A stretch of DNA of 64,000 nucleotides from CAZDXB01 sp964509335 (GTDB taxonomy: Bacteria; Bacteroidota; Ignavibacteria; Kapaibacteriales; UBA2268). How positions within the stretch are numbered: the first letter of the stretch is position 1; every line of letters starts with the position of its first letter. Under the pieces are notes generated by a model that was not told the origin of the DNA, ran no database searches, and saw nothing but the letters and a program-made list of their open reading frames with translations. Below, one piece after another: positions 17,513-26,406 of this stretch. The DNA lies in contig CAZDXB010000001.1 in assembly GCA_964509335.1 (NCBI GenBank), forward strand, positions 124,001 through 188,000, written 5' to 3'. Position numbers and translations under genes: made by a program.

Positions 17513-18315
17513 TAAAATATCTTTTTATAGCGTTAATCTCTTTATCCGTTTACAAAGTATCGGCGCAATCGGAGACGAATTATATAATTATTCTTAAAAA
17601 CGGTATGAAAGTGGAAGCCGTTGAAGTTGAATATAAATTAAGCGGTTACAAGTTAGGCGAGGGTATTAAAATCATAGATAGAAACAATTTAGAGCGGTTT
17701 TACGCTTTTTCTAAAATTAAGAGTATTAATCATTTAAAATTATCCGAAGAATTTAGGGATAGAATTTTATTTAAGAACGGCAAGAAGTTAGTGGGAAAAA
17801 TTCTTCGCGTCAATCCTCTCGAAAACGAATTAGAGTTTATAAAAAAAGGCGATTCTCTCGAGGTCAATTTTAGCGAAGTTTCAAAGATTGAAAAAGTAGT
17901 AAAGGCTGTAGAGAGTTTATACGGGAAAAGTTATTACGAGTTGGGAGGCAATTTAGGATTCCCAGCCGGTCTGAACTTCTCAGCCGCTTATTGGTTTGGA
18001 GCCGTCGGAGTTAGGTTTTCCGGTTTGTATATCGGAATAGCCGAAGGCGCGCAGTTGGCTTTAAACTTCAAATTATCCGACAACGAGGAGCGGCTCCATG
18101 GATTAGAATTAATTGGCGGCGTTTCAAATATTCGTAAATCGACTTTAAAAGGCGACGAGGAGATGAAGAATTTTCATTGGGAATATGTCGGCGTCGCTTA
18201 TTGCTTGAATTGGAGAGGATTCTGGGCGGAATTTGGTTATTCTGTCGGCGAGGGAGACTACAGTTTTCCTCAACCGATTTTCCAAATAGGTTACTCGGCG
18301 AGAATTTTTCAATAA
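17509..18315 (+). CDS. Exported beta-barrel-like protein, unknown function
   Basis: The 268-residue product starts at a TTG that overlaps the symporter stop codon, with AAGGAG eight bases before it. A signal peptide is followed by cleavage near VSAQ (MIKYLFIALISLSVYKVSAQ). Residues 25-135 hold two similar beta-rich segments (IILKNGMKVEAVEVEYK and RILFKNGKKLVGKILRV) that look like a repeated small-barrel motif. The rest (from about 145) has alternating glycine/aromatic strands ending in YSARIF with a final Phe-Gln, suggesting a small outer-membrane barrel. No function is recognised. Coupling to the symporter suggests a shared transcript. Confidence 0.65.
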   Translation: MIKYLFIALISLSVYKVSAQSETNYIIILKNGMKVEAVEVEYKLSGYKLGEGIKIIDRNNLERFYAFSKIKSINHLKLSEEFRDRILFKNGKKLVGKILRVNPLENELEFIKKGDSLEVNFSEVSKIEKVVKAVESLYGKSYYELGGNLGFPAGLNFSAAYWFGAVGVRFSGLYIGIAEGAQLALNFKLSDNEERLHGLELIGGVSNIRKSTLKGDEEMKNFHWEYVGVAYCLNWRGFWAEFGYSVGEGDYSFPQPIFQIGYSARIFQ

Positions 18316-18401
18316 AATATTTTCTTAGTTTTCTTTGAACAAGTTTTTTGTTATCTTGTCTTTTTATGATAATTAGTCAAATAAATATTAATTTTTAGAT
18401 T

Positions 18402-19538
18402 ATGGAATTTGAGGACATATTTAGCGACAAAGAGAAGACGGAATTGCTAGGCTTTTTCGAAGAAATTTTGGGATTCGTGAAAGACGTAAAACCTTTGATT
18501 GATAATATAAACGAATCTATCAAAGAAAATATAATCAACAAAATGCCCACAGCCGCCAAGAAAATTTCCAGCGTTTCCGAAGCGACAGAAAACGCCACTA
18601 CGGAGATTTTAAATACTTTAGACGGGGTATTTCCCAAAATAGATAAATTAACGTCGGAAATAAAAGATATAAATAAATCCGCTACGGAAACTAATAACTA
18701 TTCTCTTGAGTTCCTCGAATTGCTAAGGGATAGCATAAATAACAATATAGATTTAACTACTCTGCTTCCTCACATAGACAACGCTATCAAAGCTTTGAGA
18801 GCCAATCAGGATAAGATTGAGCTCGGTAGGATTAATAAAATCGAAGAGGACTTAAACGCTATCAACGAGGACGCGACTTCGATAATGATGTCCTTGCAAG
18901 TGCAGGATATTACCGCTCAGCAATTGGCGTCGGTGAAGCATCTTTTGGACACGATTGAATTGAAGATGAAAAGTATTATGGCAAAGTTGCAAAACGAAGA
19001 TATTGAAAACATAATAGATAAAGTTTCTTCAGAAGAAAGCGGAGAAGATAACGTTACCAAGTTGCATAGAGAGGTAGCCTTCGACGCTAACGCCGTCGAT
19101 ACTATTGCAGAAAGAGAAGATAGACAAAAAATGGCGGACGAGCTTTCGGAGAGAGAAAGACGAGGAGAAGATATTTCCGACTCCGAAGAAGAAACCGAAA
19201 CAAAAGTAGAAAAAGAGAAAGACCTATCCGAAGAGATTGAAATAAAAGACGAAAAAGAAACCGAAGATAATAAAGAAGAAGAGCAAGACGAACCGACCGA
19301 TTCGAAAGAATCCGTTTCTCAAGACGATATAGACGCTTTATTTGATTCCGCGAACGGCGACGATACTAAGGAGGAAGAAGAAAGCAAAGCGGAACCTGAG
19401 GCTGAGAAGGAAACGCGAGAAGAGGAAAAGAAAGACAAAGAAAAAAAAGAGGATGAAAAAGATAATCCACTCAGCGGTTTGTCAGACTCAGACAACATAT
19501 CTCAAGGCGATATAGATAAGCTTTTCGACGGGCAATAA
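18402..19538 (+). CDS. CheZ-like phosphatase with two FliM-type CheY-binding peptides
   Basis: The 378-residue protein has a helical N-terminal domain (about 1-205). It contains LQVQDITAQQ at 165-174, equivalent to the CheZ active segment QDxTGQ; Asp169 and Gln173 align with E. coli CheZ Asp143 and Gln147. From about 205 the chain becomes a highly charged Glu/Lys linker. Two near-identical peptides follow: SQDDIDALFDS (306-316) and SQGDIDKLFDGQ (367-378, the very C-terminus). Both resemble the FliM N-terminal LSQxEIDALL peptide that binds CheY-P, and E. coli CheZ also ends in a CheY-binding helix. I therefore infer a receiver-domain phosphatase. No flagellar or chemoreceptor genes are in the window, but lone receivers follow at 24896 and 25953. 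Confidence 0.7.
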   Translation: MEFEDIFSDKEKTELLGFFEEILGFVKDVKPLIDNINESIKENIINKMPTAAKKISSVSEATENATTEILNTLDGVFPKIDKLTSEIKDINKSATETNNYSLEFLELLRDSINNNIDLTTLLPHIDNAIKALRANQDKIELGRINKIEEDLNAINEDATSIMMSLQVQDITAQQLASVKHLLDTIELKMKSIMAKLQNEDIENIIDKVSSEESGEDNVTKLHREVAFDANAVDTIAEREDRQKMADELSERERRGEDISDSEEETETKVEKEKDLSEEIEIKDEKETEDNKEEEQDEPTDSKESVSQDDIDALFDSANGDDTKEEEESKAEPEAEKETREEEKKDKEKKEDEKDNPLSGLSDSDNISQGDIDKLFDGQ

Positions 19539-19776
19539 TAGCTAGTCTTATTTAATTACAAAATTTCAAACATAAATTGCGTATATTTTTAAGGGGTAAG
19601 CCAATTAACTCTGCCAATTTATTATTAATCACGTCTTATAACTCCGCGTTGCCACAAATTGATTACAGTATGATTTATTATTTTTCTAATTCTTGTTTTT
19701 CTTGTTAAAATAAGTTTTCAAAATGTCGAACTCGTTAGATTTATAACTAAGACATTAACAACAAGCGGACTAATAA

Positions 19777-21960
19777 ATGATGCTAGAAAAAATCTTTCCA
19801 TTTCTTGGTTGGTTTAAAGACTACGATTTTCAAAAGTTTAAGATTGATTTTGTCGCCGGTTTGACCGTCGCTTTAGTTTTAATTCCTCAATCAATGGCAT
19901 ACGCTCAGTTAGCGGGGCTGCCGCCATATTTCGGACTATACGCCGCGTTTCTGCCTCCAATGGTAGCGGCTTTGTTCGGCTCCAGTAGGCAGTTGCAGAC
20001 CGGTCCGGTAGCGATTGTTTCTTTAATGACTTCCGCTTCGCTCGAGCCTTTGGCTACGGCGGGAAGCCAAGAGTATATTATGTACGCTATTATTTTGGCT
20101 ATAACCGTTGGCGTTTTCCAATTCGCTCTCGGGGCGTTAAGGCTTGGATTGATAATTAACTTTCTCTCGCATCCGGTCGTAAACGGGTTCACAAACGCCG
20201 CGGCGCTTATAATAGCTTTTTCTCAGTTCTCCAAAATATTCGGCGTTTTTGTCGATAGGGAGCCGCATTTCTATCAGACCATTTTTAACGTAGTTAAATC
20301 GGCGTTTAATTATACTCACATTCCCACGTTATTAATAGCGTTTTTATCTATAACGATAATGTACGGTATAAAAAGGTTGAACCCAAAGCTGCCCTATGTG
20401 TTAATAGCCGTCGTTATTACAACGTTAATCTCGTATTTCGGCGGTTTTGTTAATAATAGATATGTCGATAAATCGCAAATAGCCGAAGCCGAAATTCGAA
20501 ATAAAATAGCAACTTTTAATTCGACTATCGACAGCGTCAAGATTTTAGGCGAAAAGCTAACGACTCTGAATGAAAAAGTTGACGAACTGGAAGACAAAAA
20601 GCCAAATTCAGAAACTTATCTAAAAGCGAAAAACGATTTGGAGCTAATTCAATTTAGGATAAATGAAAAAAGACAAATAATCCACGATTTGAGAATGGAT
20701 TTGCGCCTTACAAATTTCATAGCTTTTAAAAACAAAGGCGGCGACTCTTTGTATTACAGCGAACAAAACGTTCCCGAAAAGACGGAAGAAGACAAAACAA
20801 TTTGGCGGATTCGGGTAGGAAACAAAAAATTGAAAACTAGCTCTTTATGGATGATGGGAGGCGGCGATATTGTCGGAAAAATACCCGAAGGCTTGCCTCA
20901 ATTGAGTATTCCGCATTTTACTTTCGGCACTTTCTTTAAGCTTCTGCCGTTTGCGATAATTATCTCGCTGCTCGGATTTATGGAAGCGATAGCGATTGCC
21001 AAAGCGATGGCTTCTAAGACAGGGCAGAGGATAAGCCCGAATCAAGAGTTAATAGGACAGGGGCTTGGAAATATTATAGGCGCTATCGGCAAAAGTTATC
21101 CGGTTTCCGGTTCTTTCTCCAGAAGCGCTGTTAACTTATCCTCCGGAGCTGTAACGGGGTTGTCGAGCGTCGTTACGAGTATAGTGGTGGTTATTGTGCT
21201 TCTTTTCTTTACGCCGCTTTTATATTATCTGCCGAAAGCCGTTTTAGCGACGATTATAATGATGGCGGTTATCGGCTTGGTGAACGTAAAGGGCGTTATT
21301 CATACTTGGAAAGCCAAATGGTTCGACGGAGCCATATCTATTCTTACTTTTTTAATTACGCTAATATACGCGCCCCATCTGGAAATCGGTATTTATGTTG
21401 GAGTGGCTTTGTCGCTCGCCATTTTCCTTTATAATAATATGAGACCAAAAGTTTCTTCTTTATCGCGGCATCTCGGCGATTACAGTTTAAGGGACAGTCA
21501 AGTTCACGGGCTTCCGGAGTGCGACTATATCTCTCTCGTTCGATTCGACGCTCCTTTGTTCTTCGCAAACGCCAGCTATCTAGAAGAAAAAATCGACAAA
21601 AAAATCTTGCGAAAAAAGAACTTAAAGCATATTATTATTGTAGCTAACGCAATGACGGATATAGACGCCACCGGCGAGGAAGAGTTGTCTCTGTTAGTCA
21701 AAAGATTGCGAAGCGCCGGATACGGAGTTTCGTTCAGCGGCGTGAACGAAACCGTTATGGAAGTTTTCGAACGAACTCATTTACTCGAACTAATTGGCGA
21801 AGAGAACATTTATCCGACGATGGAAAGAGCAATTTTAAGCGTTTACGATAAAACGCACGGCGTTGACGACGAAAAATGTCCTCTTATTTCCGTATATAAA
21901 GACGAATCTAAGATGAAAGGAGAACATAGGCATGCCAATAATATCAATAACAAGCGGTAA
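19777..21960 (+). CDS. SulP-family anion transporter with STAS domain and large coiled-coil insertion
   Basis: The 727-residue protein has a SulP membrane core. GLTVALVLIPQSMAYAQLAGLPPYFGLYAAF at about 28-58 is the family signature, and SGSFSRSAVNLSSGA lies at about 444-458. A C-terminal STAS domain covers about 565-695 (LVRFDAPLFFANASYLEEKI, MTDIDATGEEEL). SulP proteins carry sulfate, bicarbonate or related anions. Residues about 224-358 form an unusual soluble insertion between membrane helices: a charged predicted coiled coil (LTTLNEKVDELEDKK, LIQFRINEKRQ) followed by a beta-like part. The stop overlaps the next gene by 29 bases. There is no sulfate-assimilation gene nearby; the neighbours are signalling genes. 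Confidence 0.88.
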   Translation: MMLEKIFPFLGWFKDYDFQKFKIDFVAGLTVALVLIPQSMAYAQLAGLPPYFGLYAAFLPPMVAALFGSSRQLQTGPVAIVSLMTSASLEPLATAGSQEYIMYAIILAITVGVFQFALGALRLGLIINFLSHPVVNGFTNAAALIIAFSQFSKIFGVFVDREPHFYQTIFNVVKSAFNYTHIPTLLIAFLSITIMYGIKRLNPKLPYVLIAVVITTLISYFGGFVNNRYVDKSQIAEAEIRNKIATFNSTIDSVKILGEKLTTLNEKVDELEDKKPNSETYLKAKNDLELIQFRINEKRQIIHDLRMDLRLTNFIAFKNKGGDSLYYSEQNVPEKTEEDKTIWRIRVGNKKLKTSSLWMMGGGDIVGKIPEGLPQLSIPHFTFGTFFKLLPFAIIISLLGFMEAIAIAKAMASKTGQRISPNQELIGQGLGNIIGAIGKSYPVSGSFSRSAVNLSSGAVTGLSSVVTSIVVVIVLLFFTPLLYYLPKAVLATIIMMAVIGLVNVKGVIHTWKAKWFDGAISILTFLITLIYAPHLEIGIYVGVALSLAIFLYNNMRPKVSSLSRHLGDYSLRDSQVHGLPECDYISLVRFDAPLFFANASYLEEKIDKKILRKKNLKHIIIVANAMTDIDATGEEELSLLVKRLRSAGYGVSFSGVNETVMEVFERTHLLELIGEENIYPTMERAILSVYDKTHGVDDEKCPLISVYKDESKMKGEHRHANNINNKR

Positions 21961-23155
21961 ATACTGTAACGAAAAAGAAATTATCGACGCGTTAATCGAT
22001 AAACTTCGTTACAAACTGATTAGCGACGAGGACGTTGTCGGAAAAGCCGCGGAGATATCGGAATTCGACGAGAAAAAAATCGAAAAGGCTCTTTCGGATA
22101 AAGTTTCGGTTTTTAATAAGTTTACGCACGAACGCGAACGTTCAATAGCTTATCTCAAATTGGCTCTTTCGCGAATTATTCGGGAAGATGATTTAATCGT
22201 AAACGGTTACTGCGGTCAATTAATACCGAAACAAATAACGCACGCTTTGAAAGTATTTTTAATATCCGATTTTCCGAGCAGAATCGAAGCGGCTAAAAAA
22301 GACGGCTTAAGCGAAAAAGACGCGACCGATTATATTAAAAGCGAAGACGCGCGATACGCTTTTTGGATTAAATCTATTACGGGCAACCGAGACCCGTTCG
22401 ACCCTTCGCTTTACGATATCGTGGTTCCCACCGATAAGAAAGAACTTGGCGATATAGTCGCTTTGCTGCTTGATAATTTATCCGCTTCGGTAGTTAAGCC
22501 GACCGAATCGTCCCAAAAAGCGGAGGTTGACTTCGAGCTTGCCGCTAAAGTCGAAACCGAATTGGCAAAAAAGGGACACAACGTAGAGGTATTAGCCAGA
22601 GACGGCTTCATTACCTTAATTATACATCAGAACGTTTTATTCCTCGGCAAATTAGAATCGGAGCTGAAGTCTATCGCCGAAAAAGTCGAGGGCGTCGAGT
22701 CGGTAGAAACAAGAGTGGGCAAAGGCTATTACAAGAACGACATATACCGAAGCTACGATTTTGAAATGCCGCAAAAGGTTCTTTTGGTGGACGACGAACA
22801 GGAATTTGTTCAAACGCTTTCCGAAAGACTTCTTATGCGCGATATGGGCTCGGCGGTCGCTTACGACGGCGAATCGGCGCTCGATTTAATCAATGAAGAC
22901 GAACCCGAGGTTATGATTCTCGATTTGCGGATGCCCGGCATCGACGGCATAGAAGTCCTCAAAAAAGTAAAGCAATCTAAACCGGAGATAGAAGTTATTA
23001 TACTTACGGGGCACGGCTCGGAAAAAGACAGAAAAATTTGTATGGATTTGGGCGCCTTCGATTATCTCCAGAAACCCGTTAAAATTGAAAAGCTGAGCGA
23101 AACTCTGAAAGAGGCTTACGATAAAATCAAGAAAAATCAGAAAAACAACGGTTAG
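21932..23155 (+). CDS. Cytidylate-kinase-like / BON-like / receiver fusion protein
   Basis: The 407-residue protein starts inside the SulP gene behind AAAGGAGAAC. Residues 1-185 resemble the cytidylate kinase-like family (PF13189 type): PIISITSGKYCNEKEIIDAL, LIVNGYCGQLI, FPSRIEAAKKDG and YDIVVPTDK. The phosphate-binding loop is SGKYCNEKE rather than a classical GxxGxGK, so catalysis is uncertain. Residues 198-265 are a small alpha/beta segment ending GVESVETRVGKG, which resembles a BON-like fold. Residues 282-405 are a receiver domain with DD at 287-288, phospho-acceptor Asp331 (LDLRMPG), Thr in ILTGHG and Lys in LQKPVK. I infer a regulator that couples a nucleotide-binding module to phosphorylation beside SulP. 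Confidence 0.75.
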   Translation: MPIISITSGKYCNEKEIIDALIDKLRYKLISDEDVVGKAAEISEFDEKKIEKALSDKVSVFNKFTHERERSIAYLKLALSRIIREDDLIVNGYCGQLIPKQITHALKVFLISDFPSRIEAAKKDGLSEKDATDYIKSEDARYAFWIKSITGNRDPFDPSLYDIVVPTDKKELGDIVALLLDNLSASVVKPTESSQKAEVDFELAAKVETELAKKGHNVEVLARDGFITLIIHQNVLFLGKLESELKSIAEKVEGVESVETRVGKGYYKNDIYRSYDFEMPQKVLLVDDEQEFVQTLSERLLMRDMGSAVAYDGESALDLINEDEPEVMILDLRMPGIDGIEVLKKVKQSKPEIEVIILTGHGSEKDRKICMDLGAFDYLQKPVKIEKLSETLKEAYDKIKKNQKNNG

Positions 23156-23160
23156 TAAAA

Positions 23161-24915
23161 TTGAAAGCAAAAATCAAAAAATGGTTCGATAATCTTTTTG
23201 TCGGCGAGGATAAAGAAAGAATATCCAGCCGTCATATATTTAATTTTCGCCGTTTATGGGTAGTTCTGTTTTTTCTTACCGCTTTTGTCGCTATAGTTCC
23301 GCTGCTTTTTTTCGCGCTGATAGATTACAACGTAACTCAAAAAGCGATTGAGTTTGAAATGGAATCAAGGACATCGCGCCTGACTTCCAATACGAAACAA
23401 ATCGTTTCTTTTTTCGTTGACGAAAGAAAACTCGTTTTGGATTTCATCGTTAGGGACAACAATTACGATGAGCTAACCGACGAGGAAGTTTTAAACCGAC
23501 TTCTCAAAAGTTTGAAAGAAGCTTACGGCGGTTTTACCGATTTAGGCGTAATAGATTCCTTAGGAATTCAGCAAGCGTACGTTGGACCGTATAAACTTAA
23601 AAGCAAAAAGTATAGCGAGCAGTTTTGGTTTAAGAAAACTCTTGAAAAAGGGAAATACGTCAGCGACGTCTTCTTGGGATATAGAAACGTTCCGCATTTA
23701 GCTATAGCCGTAAAGAAAGAAAAGCCTAACGGCGGGTTTTATATTTTGCGAGCTACTATTGAAGACAGGTTCATAAATTTGCTTTCGCAAATTAAAGTAA
23801 GCGAAGCCGGCGACGCGTTTATGATAAACAAAGACGGAATACTCCAGACTCATTCGAAGATATTCGGAAAAGTATTAAACAAGATACCCATTGAAGTTCC
23901 GGATTATTCTGAGCAAAGCGAAGTAATCGGCGAAAAAAATCCGTCCCAAGAGGACATCATTTTAGGTTATTCTTATATTCCCGAGACGCCGTTTATTATT
24001 ATGATTGCCAAACATCGCAACCAATTAGTTCAACCTTGGGCGAATATGAGGATTAATTTAATAGAGTATCTCGCCATTAGCGTAACTATAATTATTTTAT
24101 GGATTCTCGTAATGACTACTTACGTAGTAAAACGTCTTAAAGAGACGGATAGGCGACGAATAAGAAACCTACATATGGCTGAACAGTCCAATAAAATGGC
24201 TTCGATAGGAAGGCTAGCCGCCGGGGTGGCTCACGAAATCAACAATCCCTTAGCGATAATAAACGAGAAGACGGGATATATACAAGATAAATTCGAGTTA
24301 GTTAAAGAATACAACAGGGACGAGAAATTGCTTAAAGCGGTTGACTCGGTTCTATCTTCTGTTGAACGATGCAGCAAGATAACTAAAAGACTGCTATATT
24401 TTTCCAGACATCAAGAAACCAAAGTAATGAATTTCGACCTTAAAGAAGTGGCGAACGAAACTTTAGGTTTTTTGGAGAAGGAAGCGCACCACAAATCAAT
24501 AAAAGTTACCGTGAATTCCGACGAAGATTTGCCAAAAATTAAAACTGATAAGGGGAAAATTCAACAAATTTTATTAAATTTAATAAGCAACGCTTTTGAC
24601 GCTATGGGAAAAGGCGGCGAATTAACTGTGGACTTAAAGAAAGTTGAAGGCAGGCATATAAAGATTAGGATTAGCGATACAGGTTGCGGAATATCCGAGA
24701 AGGATTTGCAAAAAATATTCGAGCCTTTTTATACGACTAAGACAAATAAAAGAGGCACCGGACTTGGACTTTCGATAACTTATTCGTTAGTTAAAGAAAT
24801 ATCGGGCGATATTAGCGTTAAAAGCGAAATTGGCAAAGGAACTACTTTTAATATAAAGTTGCCTTTGGAAATTGATAACTTAAAAGAGATTAATTATGAG
24901 AGTTTTATTAGTTGA
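23161..24915 (+). CDS. Membrane sensor histidine kinase with Cache-type extracytoplasmic domain
   Basis: The 584-residue kinase starts at TTG 23161, five bases after the preceding stop. One membrane helix lies at about 33-55 and another at about 301-323. The ~245 residues between them look like a double Cache sensor domain (SEQFWFKKTLEKGKYVSDVF, AGDAFMINKDGILQTH, GYSYIPETPFIIMI). The cytoplasmic part has the H-box RLAAGVAHEINNPLAII with His358, the N-box LLNLISNAFDAM, the G1 box DTGCGI and the G2 box GTGLGLSI. This is a complete HisKA/HATPase kinase able to phosphorylate receivers in the operon. The ligand is unknown; a small anion is plausible given the SulP gene. Confidence 0.9.
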   Translation: MKAKIKKWFDNLFVGEDKERISSRHIFNFRRLWVVLFFLTAFVAIVPLLFFALIDYNVTQKAIEFEMESRTSRLTSNTKQIVSFFVDERKLVLDFIVRDNNYDELTDEEVLNRLLKSLKEAYGGFTDLGVIDSLGIQQAYVGPYKLKSKKYSEQFWFKKTLEKGKYVSDVFLGYRNVPHLAIAVKKEKPNGGFYILRATIEDRFINLLSQIKVSEAGDAFMINKDGILQTHSKIFGKVLNKIPIEVPDYSEQSEVIGEKNPSQEDIILGYSYIPETPFIIMIAKHRNQLVQPWANMRINLIEYLAISVTIIILWILVMTTYVVKRLKETDRRRIRNLHMAEQSNKMASIGRLAAGVAHEINNPLAIINEKTGYIQDKFELVKEYNRDEKLLKAVDSVLSSVERCSKITKRLLYFSRHQETKVMNFDLKEVANETLGFLEKEAHHKSIKVTVNSDEDLPKIKTDKGKIQQILLNLISNAFDAMGKGGELTVDLKKVEGRHIKIRISDTGCGISEKDLQKIFEPFYTTKTNKRGTGLGLSITYSLVKEISGDISVKSEIGKGTTFNIKLPLEIDNLKEINYESFIS

Positions 24916-25267
24916 CGACGAAGAAGAATTAGTATCGACTATAGCCGAAAGACTTGAATTTAGAGGTATTGAGGCGGATTGGGCGGTAGCCGAAGAACAA
25001 GCGGTCGCTCTAGCCGAAAAAAAGGATTTCGATATAGCCGTAATCGATATAAAATTGCGCGGCATAAGCGGGTTTGAAGTTAAAAGTATGCTCGAAAAGG
25101 TCAATCCGAAAATCAAGTATATCTTTTTGACCGGACACGGTTCGGAGAACAACTTCAAAAAAGGCTGCGAAGAAGCCGGGTCGCCTAAGTATTATTTGGT
25201 TAAACCCGTAAATATTAAAAAATTGGTCGCTTTGATGAAAGAACTGATGGAAGAAGAGCAATGCTAA
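24896..25267 (+). CDS. Single-domain response regulator (receiver)
   Basis: The 123-residue protein is a lone receiver with no output domain: DD at 7-8, phospho-acceptor Asp51 (AVIDIKLRG), Thr in FLTGHG and Lys in YLVKPV. It overlaps the kinase gene by 20 bases and the next gene by seven, so the three genes are translationally linked. Such CheY-like proteins act through protein-protein contact. Likely partners are the phosphotransfer protein next door and the CheZ-like protein upstream. Confidence 0.9.
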   Translation: MRVLLVDDEEELVSTIAERLEFRGIEADWAVAEEQAVALAEKKDFDIAVIDIKLRGISGFEVKSMLEKVNPKIKYIFLTGHGSENNFKKGCEEAGSPKYYLVKPVNIKKLVALMKELMEEEQC

Positions 25268-25914
25268 ACGACGAGAAAATAGAAGAGATATTATCGCTGC
25301 AAGGACCGCGCTTTTTCGGCGAGATTACAGCTTCCATTTCGCACGAAATCAAAAACTCCTTGGCGATTGTCAACGAGAACGCGGGTTTATTGGAAGACTT
25401 AATCGTTATGCAAGAGAAAATGGGCAAACCTCTCAACATAGAACGAGTCAAAAAAATCTCCCAAGATTTGCAGAATCAAATTGATAGAGCAGACGGAATA
25501 ATCAAAAATCTGAACAGATTCGCTCACAGCGTCGATAAGACCGAAGACTTAGTTGAAGTGAACTCGGTTTTAGATTATCTTTTTGTTATTAGCGACAGAT
25601 TGCTCAAAAGGAAGGGGATAAAGCGCTACTTTGAAAAGACCGAGCAGGAAATTGAATCGAAGGTTAATTTATTTTATTTTTTGAATTTGATTTGGGCGAT
25701 AATTTTATTATTATATTGGAAAATCGAGAACGAAGGAGAAATTACATTAAAAACGGAAGTGAAAGACGGCGAGAATTTAGTTATATTTCGAGCCCCGGAA
25801 TCCTTGGATATAAAAAGCGAGGTAGCGGAAGACGAAAGAGTCGATTATTTAACGAACTTGTTGAGCGTTAAAGTTAAAGTTCTTGAATCGAATATATTAG
25901 CTCTTGTCGTATGA
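25261..25914 (+). CDS. Degenerate histidine kinase / phosphotransfer protein (DHp without ATP-binding motifs)
   Basis: The 217-residue protein begins with a clear dimerisation/phosphoacceptor segment: ITASISHEIKNSLAIVNENA, His28, followed by a helix ending ADGIIKNLNRFAHS. The C-terminal half keeps the shape of an HATPase domain (FFLNLIWAIILLLYW at the N-box position, then GEITLKTEVKDGENLVIFRAP), but the N-box asparagines and the G1 and G2 glycine motifs are gone. This is the architecture of Spo0B- or ChpT-type phosphotransferases, which shuttle phosphate between receivers rather than use ATP. It sits between two lone receivers, which fits a relay role. Strength: the motif loss is directly visible; the relay function is inferred. 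Confidence 0.75.
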   Translation: MLNDEKIEEILSLQGPRFFGEITASISHEIKNSLAIVNENAGLLEDLIVMQEKMGKPLNIERVKKISQDLQNQIDRADGIIKNLNRFAHSVDKTEDLVEVNSVLDYLFVISDRLLKRKGIKRYFEKTEQEIESKVNLFYFLNLIWAIILLLYWKIENEGEITLKTEVKDGENLVIFRAPESLDIKSEVAEDERVDYLTNLLSVKVKVLESNILALVV

Positions 25915-25952
25915 AAACGGCAATTTATTGTTAACTAAAAGGAGCGAGCGCT

Positions 25953-26381
25953 ATGAAAGACAAAATTTTATTGGTTGACGACGAGCAAGATTTCATAGAT
26001 TTGTTGAGCGAGCGACTTGAAAGTCGCGATATCGACGTAGAGAAATCTACTACCGGCGAAAAAGCTGTTGATAAGGTGAAAGACGAAAATTACGACGCGG
26101 TAGTTTTGGATTTAAAAATGCCCGGAATGGACGGCATAGAAGCTCTAAAGAAGATTATGGAAATAAACCCCGAGATGCAGATTATCATATTAACGGGGCA
26201 CGCCACAGTCGATAAAGGCGTAAAAGCTATGAAGCTCGGCGCTCTGGACTTCATTGAAAAACCGGTCAAGATGGACGAGCTTCTGGAAAAAATCAACAAG
26301 GCGAAAGCCAATAAAATGCTAATCACAGAGAAACGCTTGTCTAATAAGTTAAAAGATATATTGTCAAAGAAAAGCTGGTAA
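25953..26381 (+). CDS. Single-domain response regulator (receiver)
   Basis: The 142-residue protein is a receiver with DD at 9-10, Asp53 (VVLDLKMPG), Thr in ILTGHA and Lys in FIEKPVK. It ends in a short basic helix (NKLKDILSKKSW) with no DNA-binding domain. It is 38 bases after the phosphotransfer gene behind AAGGAGCGAG and closes the SulP operon. It closely resembles the receiver part of the fusion protein at 21932 (MPGIDGIEVLKK versus MPGMDGIEALKK), so the two probably arose by duplication. Confidence 0.9.
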   Translation: MKDKILLVDDEQDFIDLLSERLESRDIDVEKSTTGEKAVDKVKDENYDAVVLDLKMPGMDGIEALKKIMEINPEMQIIILTGHATVDKGVKAMKLGALDFIEKPVKMDELLEKINKAKANKMLITEKRLSNKLKDILSKKSW

Positions 26382-26406
26382 GAAACATTTAACACTTCTT
26401 CCTAAG

